Assembly: GCF_963675165.1 (NCBI RefSeq)
Contig: NC_087387.1
Location: 1,849,501-1,913,500, forward strand
Length of the DNA stretch: 64,000 nt
Direction: 5' to 3'
Source: Halichondria panicea
Lineage: Eukaryota > Porifera > Demospongiae > Suberitida > Halichondriidae
The notes under the pieces were generated by a model. That model was given only the letters and a program-made list of their open reading frames with translations, was not told where the DNA came from and did not search any database. The translations under genes were made by a program, and so were the position numbers. Shown here piece by piece: positions 47,301 to 60,604 of the stretch. The stretch's first letter is position 1. Each line of letters starts with the position of its first letter.

Positions 47301-47382
47301 TCTGTTGAAGATCCTTCAGTTCTTTGGCTACTTCACTCCTCACTTTTGCTGCAAGAGCCTTGCCGTCCAAGATACGAGCCAT
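23359..47382 (-). CDS. MTHFD1: C-1-tetrahydrofolate synthase (trifunctional, cytosolic type)
   Basis: Interconverts one-carbon tetrahydrofolates: methylene-THF dehydrogenase, methenyl-THF cyclohydrolase and formate-THF ligase. Seventeen exons join in phase: 47263-47382, 47090-47188, 46648-46788, 46272-46436, 45700-45895, about 45187-45353, 44764-44889, 31361-31437, 30698-30852, 30256-30410, 29951-30045, 26072-26231, 25236-25443, 24905-25087, 24556-24665, 24091-24289, 23359-23792. Total is about 929 aa, against 935 in human. The dehydrogenase active-site YxxxK (YIRMK), LLQLPLD, VDGLT, GRSKIVG and [10 protein letters not shown] are present. The ligase P-loop [22 protein letters not shown] and the end [14 protein letters not shown] are intact. 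The start [11 protein letters not shown] and the lack of a presequence indicate the cytosolic enzyme. Intron 7 (13.3 kb) holds two genes and intron 11 a caspase gene, all antisense. The exon 6 donor is ambiguous by 6 bp. Confidence 0.95.
25637..25812. mobile_element. MITE with CCGTATAGCGGG end in MTHFD1 intron
   Basis: Left end CCGTATAGCGGGTAATTTTC; right end GAAAATTACCCTCTATAC is its imperfect complement. Inner CACGAATATTTTG words also pair with the left arm. Same family as 42693-42825 and 49209-49430. Confidence 0.55.
26880..27097 (+). promoter_or_regulatory. upstream region and 5'UTR intron of caspase 2
   Basis: This stretch is conserved in the left caspase locus (12380-12585 plus 14257-14351), which is more than expected of neutral intron DNA. 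AACAAAG followed by GTGAGT (donor near 27039) and ACACAG just before the ATG mark a likely 5'UTR intron. The same pattern precedes caspase 1 (AACAAAGTGAGT near 14286 and TATACAG at 14345-14351). No TATA box is claimed. Confidence 0.4.
27098..29762 (+). CDS. death-domain caspase 2, nested antisense in MTHFD1 intron 11
   Basis: Paralogue of the gene at 14352. Four exons join in phase 1: death domain 27098-27371 ([20 protein letters not shown]), linkers 27453-27491 and 27547-27603, and caspase domain 29038-29762, giving 364 aa. The catalytic dyad is intact ([15 protein letters not shown]). The inter-subunit linker has [15 protein letters not shown] as candidate processing sites, and p10 has GSLYIQALC. 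As in caspase 1, the S-W-R motif reads S-M-R. It lacks the 36-nt linker exon of caspase 1 and its internal duplication, so it is probably closer to the ancestral layout. The whole gene sits between MTHFD1 exons 12 and 11 on the opposite strand. Expected role is apoptosis or innate signalling through death-domain partners; the ligand is unknown. Confidence 0.9.
27867..28705. repeat. inverted-repeat element, same family as 1777-2303
   Basis: Ends CATCCGTGTTGCC and GGCAACACGGATG are inverted repeats. Inner words TGCCTAACTAAGTAGTGTAC and CCAATCGTTTGTCTC are complements of words in 1828-2209. It lies in the last intron of caspase 2 and contains the younger element at 28054-28188. A frame of 189 codons crosses it but is only repeat-derived. 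Confidence 0.6.
28054..28188. mobile_element. 135-bp Mutator-like MITE, 9-bp target duplication
   Basis: A near-perfect foldback: the left arm CAGAGGAAGTCCGACATGCG and the next 29 nt are complementary to the right arm ending CCTCCTCTG. Exact 9-bp duplication CTTCTGTAT at 28045-28053 and 28189-28197. Same family as 22600, 32966, 39394 and 59584. Confidence 0.8.
32608..32775 (+). pseudogene. inverted copy of MTHFD1 exon 6 end and adjoining intron
   Basis: This segment is the reverse complement of about 45040-45220, which covers the 3' end of exon 6 (AAGAAACAGATCAAGGTCAG) and the start of intron 6 (GGGCATTGAACTGTGACA; CTCAAAATTGCTAAGCTCTC). It lies in intron 7 of the same gene. It carries only a few codons and cannot act as an exon in this orientation. 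Confidence 0.7.
32966..33615. mobile_element. 650-bp Mutator-like element, 9-bp target duplication
   Basis: Inverted ends of about 115 bp begin CAGAGGAGGGAGGACACGAT and mirror the end at 33500-33615. Exact 9-bp duplication ATGTGGAAT at 32957-32965 and 33616-33624. The interior has a short tandem repeat of a roughly 30-bp unit (CACAGGGATCTTGGAGACAG), giving an open frame of SHRDPGD-like repeats (33226-33513) that is not a recognised transposase. Confidence 0.75.
34006..35611 (+). CDS. small single-pass membrane protein A (unknown family)
   Basis: Five exons join in phase: 34006-34075, 34487-34834, 35020-35064, 35121-35281, 35561-35611 (224 aa). Exon 1 is a signal peptide ([20 protein letters not shown]). 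Exon 2 is an ectodomain of about 115 residues with six cysteines, N-glycosylation motifs (NLT, NVS, NDT) and the conserved [11 protein letters not shown]. Exon 3 is a short polar stalk. Exon 4 has a transmembrane helix ([15 protein letters not shown]) followed by basic YKKR. Exon 5 is a short acidic tail with NMYEDEP, a possible tyrosine phosphorylation site. It is not assigned to a known family; an Ig-like or other receptor ectodomain is possible. It lies antisense in MTHFD1 intron 7 and has a paralogue at 40822. Confidence 0.75.
35612..36078. other. intronic sequence with a small palindrome
   Basis: 35629-35680 repeats 31491-31545 (GCTCGAATTGTGTCC, GATGTCATGTACAGTA). Near 35996-36050 lies a foldback TAGTGTCCC...GGGACACTA around CGAGGGC/GCCCGAGG. 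No gene is seen. Confidence 0.4.
36079..36838. mobile_element. inverted-repeat element with a small open frame
   Basis: ATTTAGATCCCACTT (36079-36093) and its exact complement AAGTGGGATCTAAAT (36824-36838) bound the segment. Each is followed outside by a separate palindrome around CGAGGGC/GCCCGAGG (35996-36050 and 36862-36940), so the true ends may lie further out. A 71-codon frame at 36405-36620 ([15 protein letters not shown]) is not recognised. Class unknown. Confidence 0.45.
37605..38202. mobile_element. 598-bp element, second 9-bp-duplication family
   Basis: It starts TAGCCTCGATTCCAGGCCG and ends GGAGGCTA, flanked by an exact 9-bp duplication ATGCTTGAG (37596-37604 and 38203-38211). The same terminal sequence and duplication length occur at 41125-41671. 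The interior has no recognisable transposase. Confidence 0.65.
38327..38890 (-). repeat. reverse-orientation copy of the 20072-20945 repeat
   Basis: The complements of GCACATGCGCACTGAGGCAT, AACTCGAGAACGAAGC, GTTGTTAAAAACGAT and CTGATGCCTCGGTGGAGGT appear in reverse order. It ends near CAGCACCCGCGGTACTTTCA. No gene was found between it and 39393. Confidence 0.6.
39394..39881. mobile_element. 488-bp Mutator-like MITE
   Basis: Ends CAAAGGAGGTTGGTCAC and GTGACCAACCTCCTCTG. Flanks GACCTATGC and TACCTATGC agree at eight of nine positions. Terminal sequence matches the CAGAGGAGG family at 22600, 28054, 32966 and 59584. No transposase. Confidence 0.65.
40272..40516. repeat. inverted-repeat element of about 245 bp
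   Basis: GCTGGGTGTGGCCTGACCTC near the left end pairs with GGCCACACCCAACTA near the right end, and the arms continue through CAAGCTAATGTCAAG and GACATTAGCTT. A CAGAGGAGG terminus (40526) follows immediately, but no partner end was found for it. Confidence 0.5.
40822..43892 (+). CDS. small single-pass membrane protein B, paralogue of A
   Basis: Exons in phase: 40822-40906 (signal peptide, [19 protein letters not shown]), 43153-43497 (ectodomain), 43698-43742 (stalk) and 43792-43892. The ectodomain keeps the cysteine pattern of A plus an extra pair around [10 protein letters not shown], and shares [11 protein letters not shown]. The last exon encodes [16 protein letters not shown] and then stops (TAA 43890-43892). 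In the next frame it continues as a membrane and basic segment ([15 protein letters not shown]) matching A, so a one-base shift has shortened the helix and removed the tail, or the base call is wrong. As read it has 191 aa. The 2.2 kb first intron holds an element (41125-41671) and a third signal-peptide copy (42359). Function unknown. Confidence 0.65.
41125..41671. mobile_element. 547-bp element, second 9-bp-duplication family
   Basis: Starts TAGCCTTGGTCCCAGGCCG and ends CGGCCTGGAATCGAGGCTA; the ends are inverted repeats. Exact 9-bp duplication GATCTATAT at 41116-41124 and 41672-41680. An 83-codon frame inside (41345-41596) is not recognised. Confidence 0.75.
42359..42450 (+). pseudogene. 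orphan signal-peptide exon of the A/B family
   Basis: [19 protein letters not shown] closely follows the signal peptides at 34006 and 40822. Downstream sequence (ACTGAAGAGCAGCAAAG near 42520) matches the intron after exon 1 of gene A. A clear donor is missing and a stop follows within a few codons. It is either a dead third copy or a decayed alternative first exon of gene B. Confidence 0.55.
42693..42825. mobile_element. 133-bp MITE of the CCGTATA family
   Basis: Ends CCGTATAGCAGGTAATTTTC and TTACCCGTTATATGG are imperfect inverted repeats, flanked by TA on both sides. It lies in intron 1 of gene B. Confidence 0.6.
46007..46190. mobile_element. inverted-repeat element in MTHFD1 intron 4
   Basis: Left arm AAGGGCGTATAAAAAGAAAG and AGGGCATGCA; right arm TGCATGCCTTCTCTCTTTTT and ATACGCCCTT. 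The ATATGG words at both outer edges may be a target duplication. No coding sequence. Confidence 0.6.
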
Positions 47383-47583
47383 AGTACCTAGTTTATATCT
47401 CCTCTGATCTAGCTATCATGTCAAAGGTCGATCAGCAGAGATTAACCCACGTGGCCTGTGGATACACGACCTACAGTTACAAAGAGGGGCGTGTCTCAAC
47501 GTTGGCAACCAGCACAAAGCCCAAGTTTGAAGACAAGTAGTACTCTTCTTGGCAGTACAAAGCAGTACAAATCATCGTCAGAC
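47383..47583. promoter_or_regulatory. shared promoter region, MTHFD1 (-) and coiled-coil gene (+)
   Basis: Only 201 bp separate the two start codons, which point away from each other, so one bidirectional promoter is likely. It contains CCCACGTGGCC (an E-box-type CACGTG core near 47449) and a GTTGGCAAC near-palindrome near 47498. No TATA box is obvious. The 5'UTRs must also fit here. Confidence 0.5.
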
Positions 47584-48798
47584 ATGGCATCCACCGATGT
47601 TCAGCAGCCAGTGTCACTTGAGCCTTCTGATCACTCTGCTTTGGATGGAATCCTGAGGCATCATCTCACATTAGAAGCTCCTCCAAGAACTGGTTAGAGT
47701 CGAAAACACTACTATTATAAAGCTAGCTAGCTAGCTTGACTAGCTATAATCAATTTGGCTTTTATTAATTACCCCCTAAATTATTTGCAGGTGATAGTGA
47801 TCAACAGGCCGACAGTCAAACTAATCTGAAGACGAGCCAAAACAAAGTGATCCTTCAAACACAATCATCAACATCGTCAGGGCACAAAGCAACACGTCAG
47901 GTATAATTTAGCTAAATTTGTGTGAGTTCAAACTCTCAGTATAGTACTGTACTGTGTCCTTTCACTGATTTCCTTACAGTTCTCCAGACCCACTGTTCAT
48001 CAGAACACACTGGAGTCAGATAACAAGCGACGACCAATTGTGCTCAAAAGAAACTCGTCTCGCTACCGACCCCCCTCTCCTGAACCCCCTGACCCCAACT
48101 CTGAGGCAAAGTCTGTGACCATTAGACGCATGCAGAGTAACTTACTCGAGTGGGATAAGAAACTGGACGACATAAATGCCAAAAAACTAAAGGATGGTAG
48201 GGCAAGAGTATATAATGTTTACTATAATATGATATTGGTAGTTGTAAGTAGATCGAGTGCATGTGCGCTCTTTGTGGTATAGTATAATGGAGGGGAAGGG
48301 TTGATGCATAGTAGTTTGCACAGCTATGAAAAATATGGGGACATTACATTCAACCTATCGTTAAAGTTATAATATTATAGCAAGTTCATGATACTGCTAT
48401 TTATCTCAGAGGCGATTCAGCAAGCTGAGATGAGGGAGAGGGATGATCAGATCAAAGAGCTAACGGAGAAGCTGGCCAATGAAACTGAGGGTAGGAAAAC
48501 TGCTGAGGAACATAGGGATGACCTTGAACAACGACTGGTGAGAGACTTAATAAATTGTCAGTTGTGTTTGTAATGTTTTGCACTGCAGGCAAGTACCGAG
48601 GATGAGTTAGGAAACACTAAAGATCAGGTGAATCATAAATACATGCAAATACACAGTTACAAATTTAGCGTTGTTGTACCCCCACACACACACACACACG
48701 CAGTTCACTCAAATACTGTACTCTCTGCTATCTTTTGATACACTCACAACTGCTACTCATACAGCACACACACCTACACCTCTCCTCATTCCCACCCA

Positions 48799-48832
<34 letters not shown>

Positions 48833-49049
48833 ACAGTGCGACCAGCTCCAGAGCGACCTAACCCAATACGAAGCAGCCTATGAGGAGATAAGTGCACAGA
48901 GGATGGAGCTAGAGGAACAGCTGTCGGGGAATAGCCAGCTGCTACAGCAGAGTGAGTCTATGAGGAGGCGACTGGATGACACTGTCATTGAGCTACAAGG
49001 ACAGCTGGCTATAGAGGAGCAACGTTCCAAGTTCTGCTCTATCATGTGA
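47584..49049 (+). CDS. coiled-coil protein with C-terminal CaaX box (unknown family)
   Basis: Six exons join in phase: 47584-47692, 47791-47900, 47980-48196, 48410-48537, 48589-48627, 48837-49049 (271 aa). The first 100 or so residues are polar and Ser/Gln/Thr-rich, followed by a Pro-rich patch (RYRPPSPEPPDP). From about residue 125 to the end the protein is one long coiled coil (MRERDDQIKELTEKLANE and LTQYEAAYEEISAQRMELEE), high in E, Q, K and L. It ends in CSIM, a good farnesylation CaaX motif, so the protein may be membrane-attached. An upstream in-frame ATG at 47458 exists, but the MASTDVQQ start fits the short intergenic space better. The donor of exon 1 is GTTAGA. No named family is recognised. 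Confidence 0.75.
48800..48830. repeat. AC microsatellite
   Basis: Uninterrupted AC run immediately before the last-exon acceptor of the coiled-coil gene; length variation here could affect splicing. Confidence 0.8.
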
Positions 49050-49208
49050 CAATGTTTTTAGTATTATAATTATTGTCTGTCAGGTTTCCCGTTCACTTTT
49101 CTGCTCTGTAATTATATGACATGGATATATGGATCAAAAATTTATAACCCTTTGTGTATACATTATACGTATTATTATTTTACATACCATAATTATAAGA
49201 TTTCACTA

Positions 49209-49430
49209 CCGTATATAGCGGGTATATTTCAAGGGTATAAATGTTCGTGGTTTTTGCGGATTAGGCATGAGCCGCAAACATTTATAACCGCGAATTTAAT
49301 ATTGCCTGCATCAGGAGTGCATGCATGCAGTAAAAAGGCGCTATTCCACGAAAATTTAATCCGTGAAAACCTTTCTAAAGGCATTTCCGCAAAAATGTAT
49401 ACCCTCGAAATAATTATACCCGCTATACGG
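49209..49430. mobile_element. 222-bp MITE of the CCGTATA family
   Basis: Ends CCGTATATAGCGGGTATATT and ATTATACCCGCTATACGG, with TA on both sides (49207-49208, 49431-49432). It lies between the stop of the coiled-coil gene and the RUNDC3-like gene, possibly in a 3'UTR. A 124-codon frame through it is not a gene. Confidence 0.7.
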
Positions 49431-49596
49431 TATTCAAGTGAAGTTGTGTTTTGTGCCAGTGTTTTAAAGAGATTTCATGCTCAAAAATAATATATGAGTA
49501 ATAATTATTATGGTCGTACAAATAAAGAGTTGATGGTCAATACAAATAAATGCGAACAGTAGAAATAGAAATGAAGCACCCATACGTACATGTAGA

Positions 49597-49795
49597 TTAA
49601 TTGTCCAAGCCTAAAAAACTGGAGAATAGCGATGTGGTCCTCTTTCGTGGTGATTGATCGGATTGTTCTTCAGAGGATTGGCCATTTGACGTCGACACTG
49701 AGCTCACTGCTCTGTGAGAGGCCCTCAGCTCAGTTTGCAGGGAGGTGCTGTGTGCATGGAAAAATTTAATAGTGAATCAGAAGGATATCAAATGA

Positions 49796-49840
<45 letters not shown>

Positions 49841-52099
49841 GGGGAGGCTCTGTACAGTGTTCCCTATGTGATACAGGGGGAGGTGGGAGTAAACCCTAAG
49901 TCTACAGTATATTATAACCATGTCAGGGCTGTTACACAGTACACGCATTACCTACCCCAACACTAGTCATACAACTTCAACACACTCACATTTGTTTTTG
50001 GAGCTCCAGGACAACATCCTCCAACTCTCTCTTCTGTTTCTCACTCTCCCGAGAGAGGGAGGTCAACTCGGAGCGAACACTAGACAGCTGCTTGTCCCTC
50101 ACTGACACCAGCTCCTCAAAGTAGTTCTATATAGGGTGGTTAAGTAATCACTATAGTGCATGTGTCACACTGATTTTGAGCTAAAAATGTATGGATGCTA
50201 TAATTATACATGTAAAGTATAATTACAGGAACAAAGCCAAAATGGGGCAATCAGAAGTGAACATATAGGCAGTCTCAAGCTCACTGTTTTGGATATAGAA
50301 AAATGCTCTTACATGTAATACTACAACAGCTAGTAAGGTACGTATATAACATGCATATTTGTAAGTGCATGCAGTAATAGCGTTGTTGGTTCAAGTTCTG
50401 GACTGACTAGCTCAACAAGAAGGTATACTGTTACCTTCTGATCTCGTTCAGCGATGAATGACTCCCTCAGCTGTGACACTGACTCATCCTCCCCCACATC
50501 CTCGTCCTCCTCGCTGATGACCTTTGACCCCAGCTTCCTTGCTTCTCTAGTGTCATCAGCAATGCTTGAAGAACTGCAAGTAAATATAATGCTGTCACTG
50601 ATACCATCATAGACATATAGAACAAAGCTACATGTGTGCCTAAGACAAGTTAATGTCACTATTAAAAGGTACAGGTCGACCACAGAATCGGCAATACATG
50701 GCATGCTATACAGAACACTCAAACCTACATGTACACGTAGTACATGCAGGTTGAACTAATTTACATTGTACTATATAAGTACTGCACTATAGACCATTAC
50801 CTTTGACGGAATCTCAGATAGGGAGTATAGCAGATCTCTTTCCGACTGCCAAAATCGAAGTCTTGTCCTCTTAAACAGAGACTGTAGTTCAGAGAATTGA
50901 TATACACAACTTACAATAAGTTAACCCTAACAGAGAGAAGTAACATGTAACTGATACTTCCATACTCCATTAGCGAACACAGTTAGTTGTGGCCGGAGGT
51001 TAGGTAGCAATTAGCATACTCACTTAAAGTCAATGGCATCCAAACACTTTAGTGTACCCGAGAGCTCTGTCATGAGGTCAGAGGTCAGGAACGCCCCAGG
51101 GAGGTAGAAGCTCTCCAGTTGGGCCCTCTTGGGAAGAAGGGAGGCAACAAACGACGATAGCTTCTTCTGTACAAGAGCCAGTCGTATCCACGCTCTCCCC
51201 TGCATAGAGTTACGTAGACTGTTATTGGGGAGTGCTGTAGAAATGTGTTCAGTACATTTGCTACACAATAGAGCATTCTATAATCTCATTCTCATCTTTA
51301 AGACAAACAGCAATAATACGCAGCTCATTGAAAGATACAATGAATATACAATGATCACCTATACATCACTTATGAGGTGAACAGTCTTTACATGTATGTA
51401 AATAAGTTTGACTTTAAGGTGACTAGCTTAGATCCTACAATAAATCAACAGAGAACCACCTCTCTCCTATCAATATTAACTGTTCGTAAACACAGTGCTT
51501 CTCAACCACCTGCAGCCTTAAGGACATTGCAGTTAGCAATTTTGATGCTACACTTCAATAGAAACAGATTATCGTTATCTCTGCCCACCTTCCCCAGTTC
51601 CGAGTGTATCTCCTCCATGTCCTGAATGCTCGTGATAGTGATTCGGGGAGCAACCCGACACAACACTAGCCAGAACGAAATGGGCTCTCCGCCACTGAAC
51701 AGGCCTCTGCGAACTGTGGTGTATAATTAATTATGGTGCGGTATACTTATGTTGGCTGGGCCGGATGTATAATTTATACTCTTTGTAGAACAGTGTGCTT
51801 GTACGTACAGAGCTGTAGCTAAAATATCATATACTCTTTGGGGCAGGGTACAGTATGTACTACAGCTTATCACTGAGGGTCAACTTACGCTCTATTCTGT
51901 GTGTGAATAGGTGTTCCACTATGGTGCAGAAGTTGAGTAGGTGAGGGCATGTGTCTGTGATGGGTTCAAAGGCTGCCTTGTCCACCAAACTCTTGACACA
52001 CATCCTGCATATCCCCAGCAGGTTGCCACGTTGAACTGACCACTGCTCGCTGATGAACACCGCCGTAGAGGAGCCAGTAGAAGTTACCTCACCCTCCAT
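49597..52099 (-). CDS. RUNDC3: RUN domain-containing protein 3-like
   Basis: Seven exons in phase: 51889-52099, 51589-51713, 51024-51199, 50801-50869, 50435-50573, 49990-50126, 49597-49747 (335 aa). Residues of about 25-185 form a RUN domain: NLLGICRMCVKSLVDKAAFE, FCTIVEHLFTHR, ISFWLVLCR, then GRAWIRLALVQKKLSSFV. CYTPYLRFRQ and an acidic stretch (SEEDEDVGEDESVSQL) follow. A coiled coil contains NYFEELVSVRDKQL and KRELEDVVLELQKQ, matching the end region of vertebrate RUNDC3A/B (YLEELVRLRESQL, KRELEGVILELQEQL). The C-terminus is Ser-rich and ends FLGLDN. RUNDC3A binds Rap2 in vertebrates; RUN domains generally serve small GTPase and vesicle or motor functions. A specific role here is not shown by sequence. 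Confidence 0.9.
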
Positions 52100-52311
52100 T
52101 GATTCTGTGCCAGAACAAAACTACTCACCACGCCCACTTTTCTTGTTTGTCTCAGTTCACACCGCCCTCATTATGAGACCAATGAATAACATAAAATTTA
52201 TAATGGAGTCAAAATACTTCTCAGTTCACTAATCTAAAAGAAATCCATACGACGCTAGAACAGAGAATGATGATGAATAGTTCGTTGTATCATGTATGAG
52301 CTATATAGATA

Positions 52312-53940
52312 CTACTTTGAGTCCACTGGCAGTTTGTGATGAACAACTTTTCTGCTCTTCTTAGCCGACCTGTCTCGCTTTGCCTTGCTCATGTGACCAG
52401 ACTCATAGAAACGAGTGTAGATCCTACAGTAATAGTATATATACCTTCATAGGAACACATTGCTACAGCTACAAACCAATACTGAAATAGTGCTTCCGAA
52501 AATGATGAAATATGAGCAAACAATCTTATGCCAGAAGTTAATTATTATGCCTTTGGAGATTAAGACAGTGGCCTGGATATTGGGTACATGTACATGCAGT
52601 GAAAGTTAGAAAGCCTAGCTACAAGGACGTACAAACTGTTGACTCACTCTTTGTACTCCTCAGTCTTGAGATAGTCAAAAAGTAGTTTGGTGGAGGAGGT
52701 CTTGGCAGCCTGCAGCTTATCCTCAATGGCGTGGATTAGGGGGTTGTCTTGGATGTAGAAAGAACACCCCTCTCCAGTAAAGTTCAGGCGAGCTGGAGGG
52801 GGGGGGGTGTATGTTTGCATAAGTAATAGTACTTTATAACCCTAAAAGTACATGCACAAGTGGGCACAACAGAGTTATAGCTAATTTGCATGCACCATGA
52901 AAGATACTGCATGAAAACGAGTGTACGAGGGCAGTTCCATACGAAATAGTAGCAGACGTTACAGGGTGACTTCATTAGACTGGTACATGCATACACATTA
53001 CACGTACAGTACGTACATCATAATTATGGTGTTATAATGGGATTTAGATGTGCACAGATTATACTGCTATACATTCACATAATGTACTGTCTCGTGTCGA
53101 GTTGTGACTTACTGATCTCTGGAGGGAGAACATTGATCTGATTGACCTGAAGGTGGAGCGTCACCAGTCGAGTGCACCTATGGAGATCCTTAGGAATAGT
53201 CTGAATATCATTGTCCCTCAGGACCAACTGGGCAAGGTGAGGAGAGAGCACAAAATGAACAGCAATGGCTGATGTACTTGATAATTATTATGCAGTACAT
53301 GTACACAGTACTGTTGTAGCCACAGCAAAGCTCAATGTACACAAATTCAAAGAATTTGGGCCATAGACTTGAGCCATTTTAGCAGCTTGATGAAGAACTG
53401 AATAGCTGAATATTGAAGCAAACCGTGCACGAGTAGTAGAGTACATTCTAGAGTGTACATTGTAGGTAGTTTATGGCAGCTAGTACTCACAATCTGAAGG
53501 AAGACAAACTTCTCGATGTTGGGTGGGAAATCAGTCAGGTCGTTGTCGCCCATGTACAAGGCCCTGAGGCACTCCCCAAGGTAGGCAAAGTTGGCAGAGA
53601 AGGAAGAGCTGGTGAGATTGTTGTATGTTAGGTCCAGGATCTCCAGGGCAGGGAAGGAGCCAAAACCACGAGGCAACTCACAAAGTCGGTTGACCCTGTG
53701 GAATTGTAATAATTAATAAGTGCTTGGACCATTACAATAAAAGGAGATACATGTACACACATGCTAGCATGCATATAAATATATATTATATATATTATGC
53801 TAGCATGCATATTATTTAATTATTCCTCAATAAAATTCTGTTTGCATTCACACAGACACATACATATATATATAGTAAGCTTACGCTAGGTTTAGTTCTC
53901 TGAGACGAGGGAGAGCACTTATGGTACTGGGTAGTTCCTG

Positions 53941-54002
<62 letters not shown>

Positions 54003-54697
54003 ACGTGAGGGTTGGGTGGGGGTTTCAGTTAAGTGGGTGTGAATGGTGTGGGTAGAGGATATACAGACACTCTTGCTCACCTCTAGATGGTTGTTGAAAA
54101 GGTTGAGATATTCGAGGCTTCTCAGCTCAGCAATCTCTGGGGGGAGCTTGTCAATGCGATTGTTACTGAGCACTAGACGAGTAATGTTTCCAAGTTGGAC
54201 TGTATGTGTGTGTGTGGAATGCCATGGCCATATTAGGTAAAGACCACTGCATTGTAAACAATGCACAGATTACATGCCAACTACTTCACACCAGCTTACA
54301 ACCCAATAATACAATGCTCAATGCACGTTCATGGAAATGGATAAAGAAACACTCACACCTACACGTATATGTACGTATATAAAACGGGTGACACGTACGT
54401 ACATGTATAGTACATTTAAAATGACATCTATATCTGTAGTGGGCTGACACAATTTCACCTCAGAATGAATTGAGTTTGTCACAACGCATAATGTCTACTA
54501 GAACATCATTTCTTGAAGGATGTCATAGTTTACAGCTCAGTGCTAGTGTACAATAATTATACTGAGTAGTCTAATTACACAGGCTTACAGAGCTCTGGGA
54601 CGTCCTCAAGGTTGGCCACTCCTTCATCAGGCAGGTTTAGCTCAGTCTCCTTCCTCTGTTTGGCCGCCTCCACAGCTTTTCGCAGAGTACGACTCAT
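52312..54697 (-). CDS. RSU1: Ras suppressor protein 1 (leucine-rich repeat)
   Basis: Seven exons in phase: 54589-54697, 54081-54199, 53885-53937, 53491-53695, 53113-53227, 52648-52792, 52312-52423 (285 aa; vertebrate RSU1 277). An N-terminal helix (MSRTLRKAVEAAKQRKE) is followed by about seven leucine-rich repeats: ITRLVLSNNRIDKLPPEIAE, LEYLNLFNNHLE, LPRGFGSFPALEILDLTYNN, LRALYMGDNDLTDFPPNIEK and LVLRDNDIQTIPKDL. The C-terminus has DNPLI, FDYLKTEEYKE and YESGHMSKAKR, as in the family. RSU1 binds PINCH in the ILK-PINCH-parvin complex at integrin adhesions. It lies head-to-head with YME1L (205 bp apart) and its stop is 212 bp from the RUNDC3-like start. Confidence 0.95.
53941..53999. repeat. 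GT microsatellite at an RSU1 exon boundary
   Basis: A long uninterrupted GT run begins right next to the acceptor of RSU1 exon 3 (53937) in intron 2. Confidence 0.85.
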
Positions 54698-54902
54698 TTT
54701 CGACCAGCTTCCAAAAACACACAACTTGGAAGTCTTGGGGTCAAAGGGTCAACTCCGCCTATGTACAATAATATTTTATGCAATGTCAGCACTATAAAAA
54801 TATAAAACTGAGAAGCCGCAACTGAGAAATACTGGTAGTCTTTTATACTTACTATCTACGTACCTACCTGTATATCATCTGTAGCAGGTTCTTTTTCTTG
54901 CT
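54698..54902. promoter_or_regulatory. shared promoter region, RSU1 (-) and YME1L (+)
   Basis: The two start codons are 205 bp apart and diverge. Both genes are housekeeping-type, which fits a bidirectional promoter. No TATA box is evident. Confidence 0.5.
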
Positions 54903-60376
<5,474 letters not shown>

Positions 60377-60604
60377 CCCAACTTAATGTATGTATTTATG
60401 TTGCTGCAAATCATTATTTCAATTTGATCATGTATTTATTGAGGAGTGTCGTACTGCAGAGGTTATTCACTTGAGGTACAGCACTGCTACATGTAATACA
60501 GAACTCGAGGAAAGTAGGTGTGTCTTTTAATCAAATTTAACCGCGTCTATTAATAGAGGGTGATATGGCTGCTTGCAGAAAGTGTAATTCATTGAGCTGC
60601 TGCC

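Noticed and set aside
49116-49490. 124-codon frame after the coiled-coil gene
   Set aside because: It lies over a TA-flanked MITE and has no splice signals or recognisable protein.
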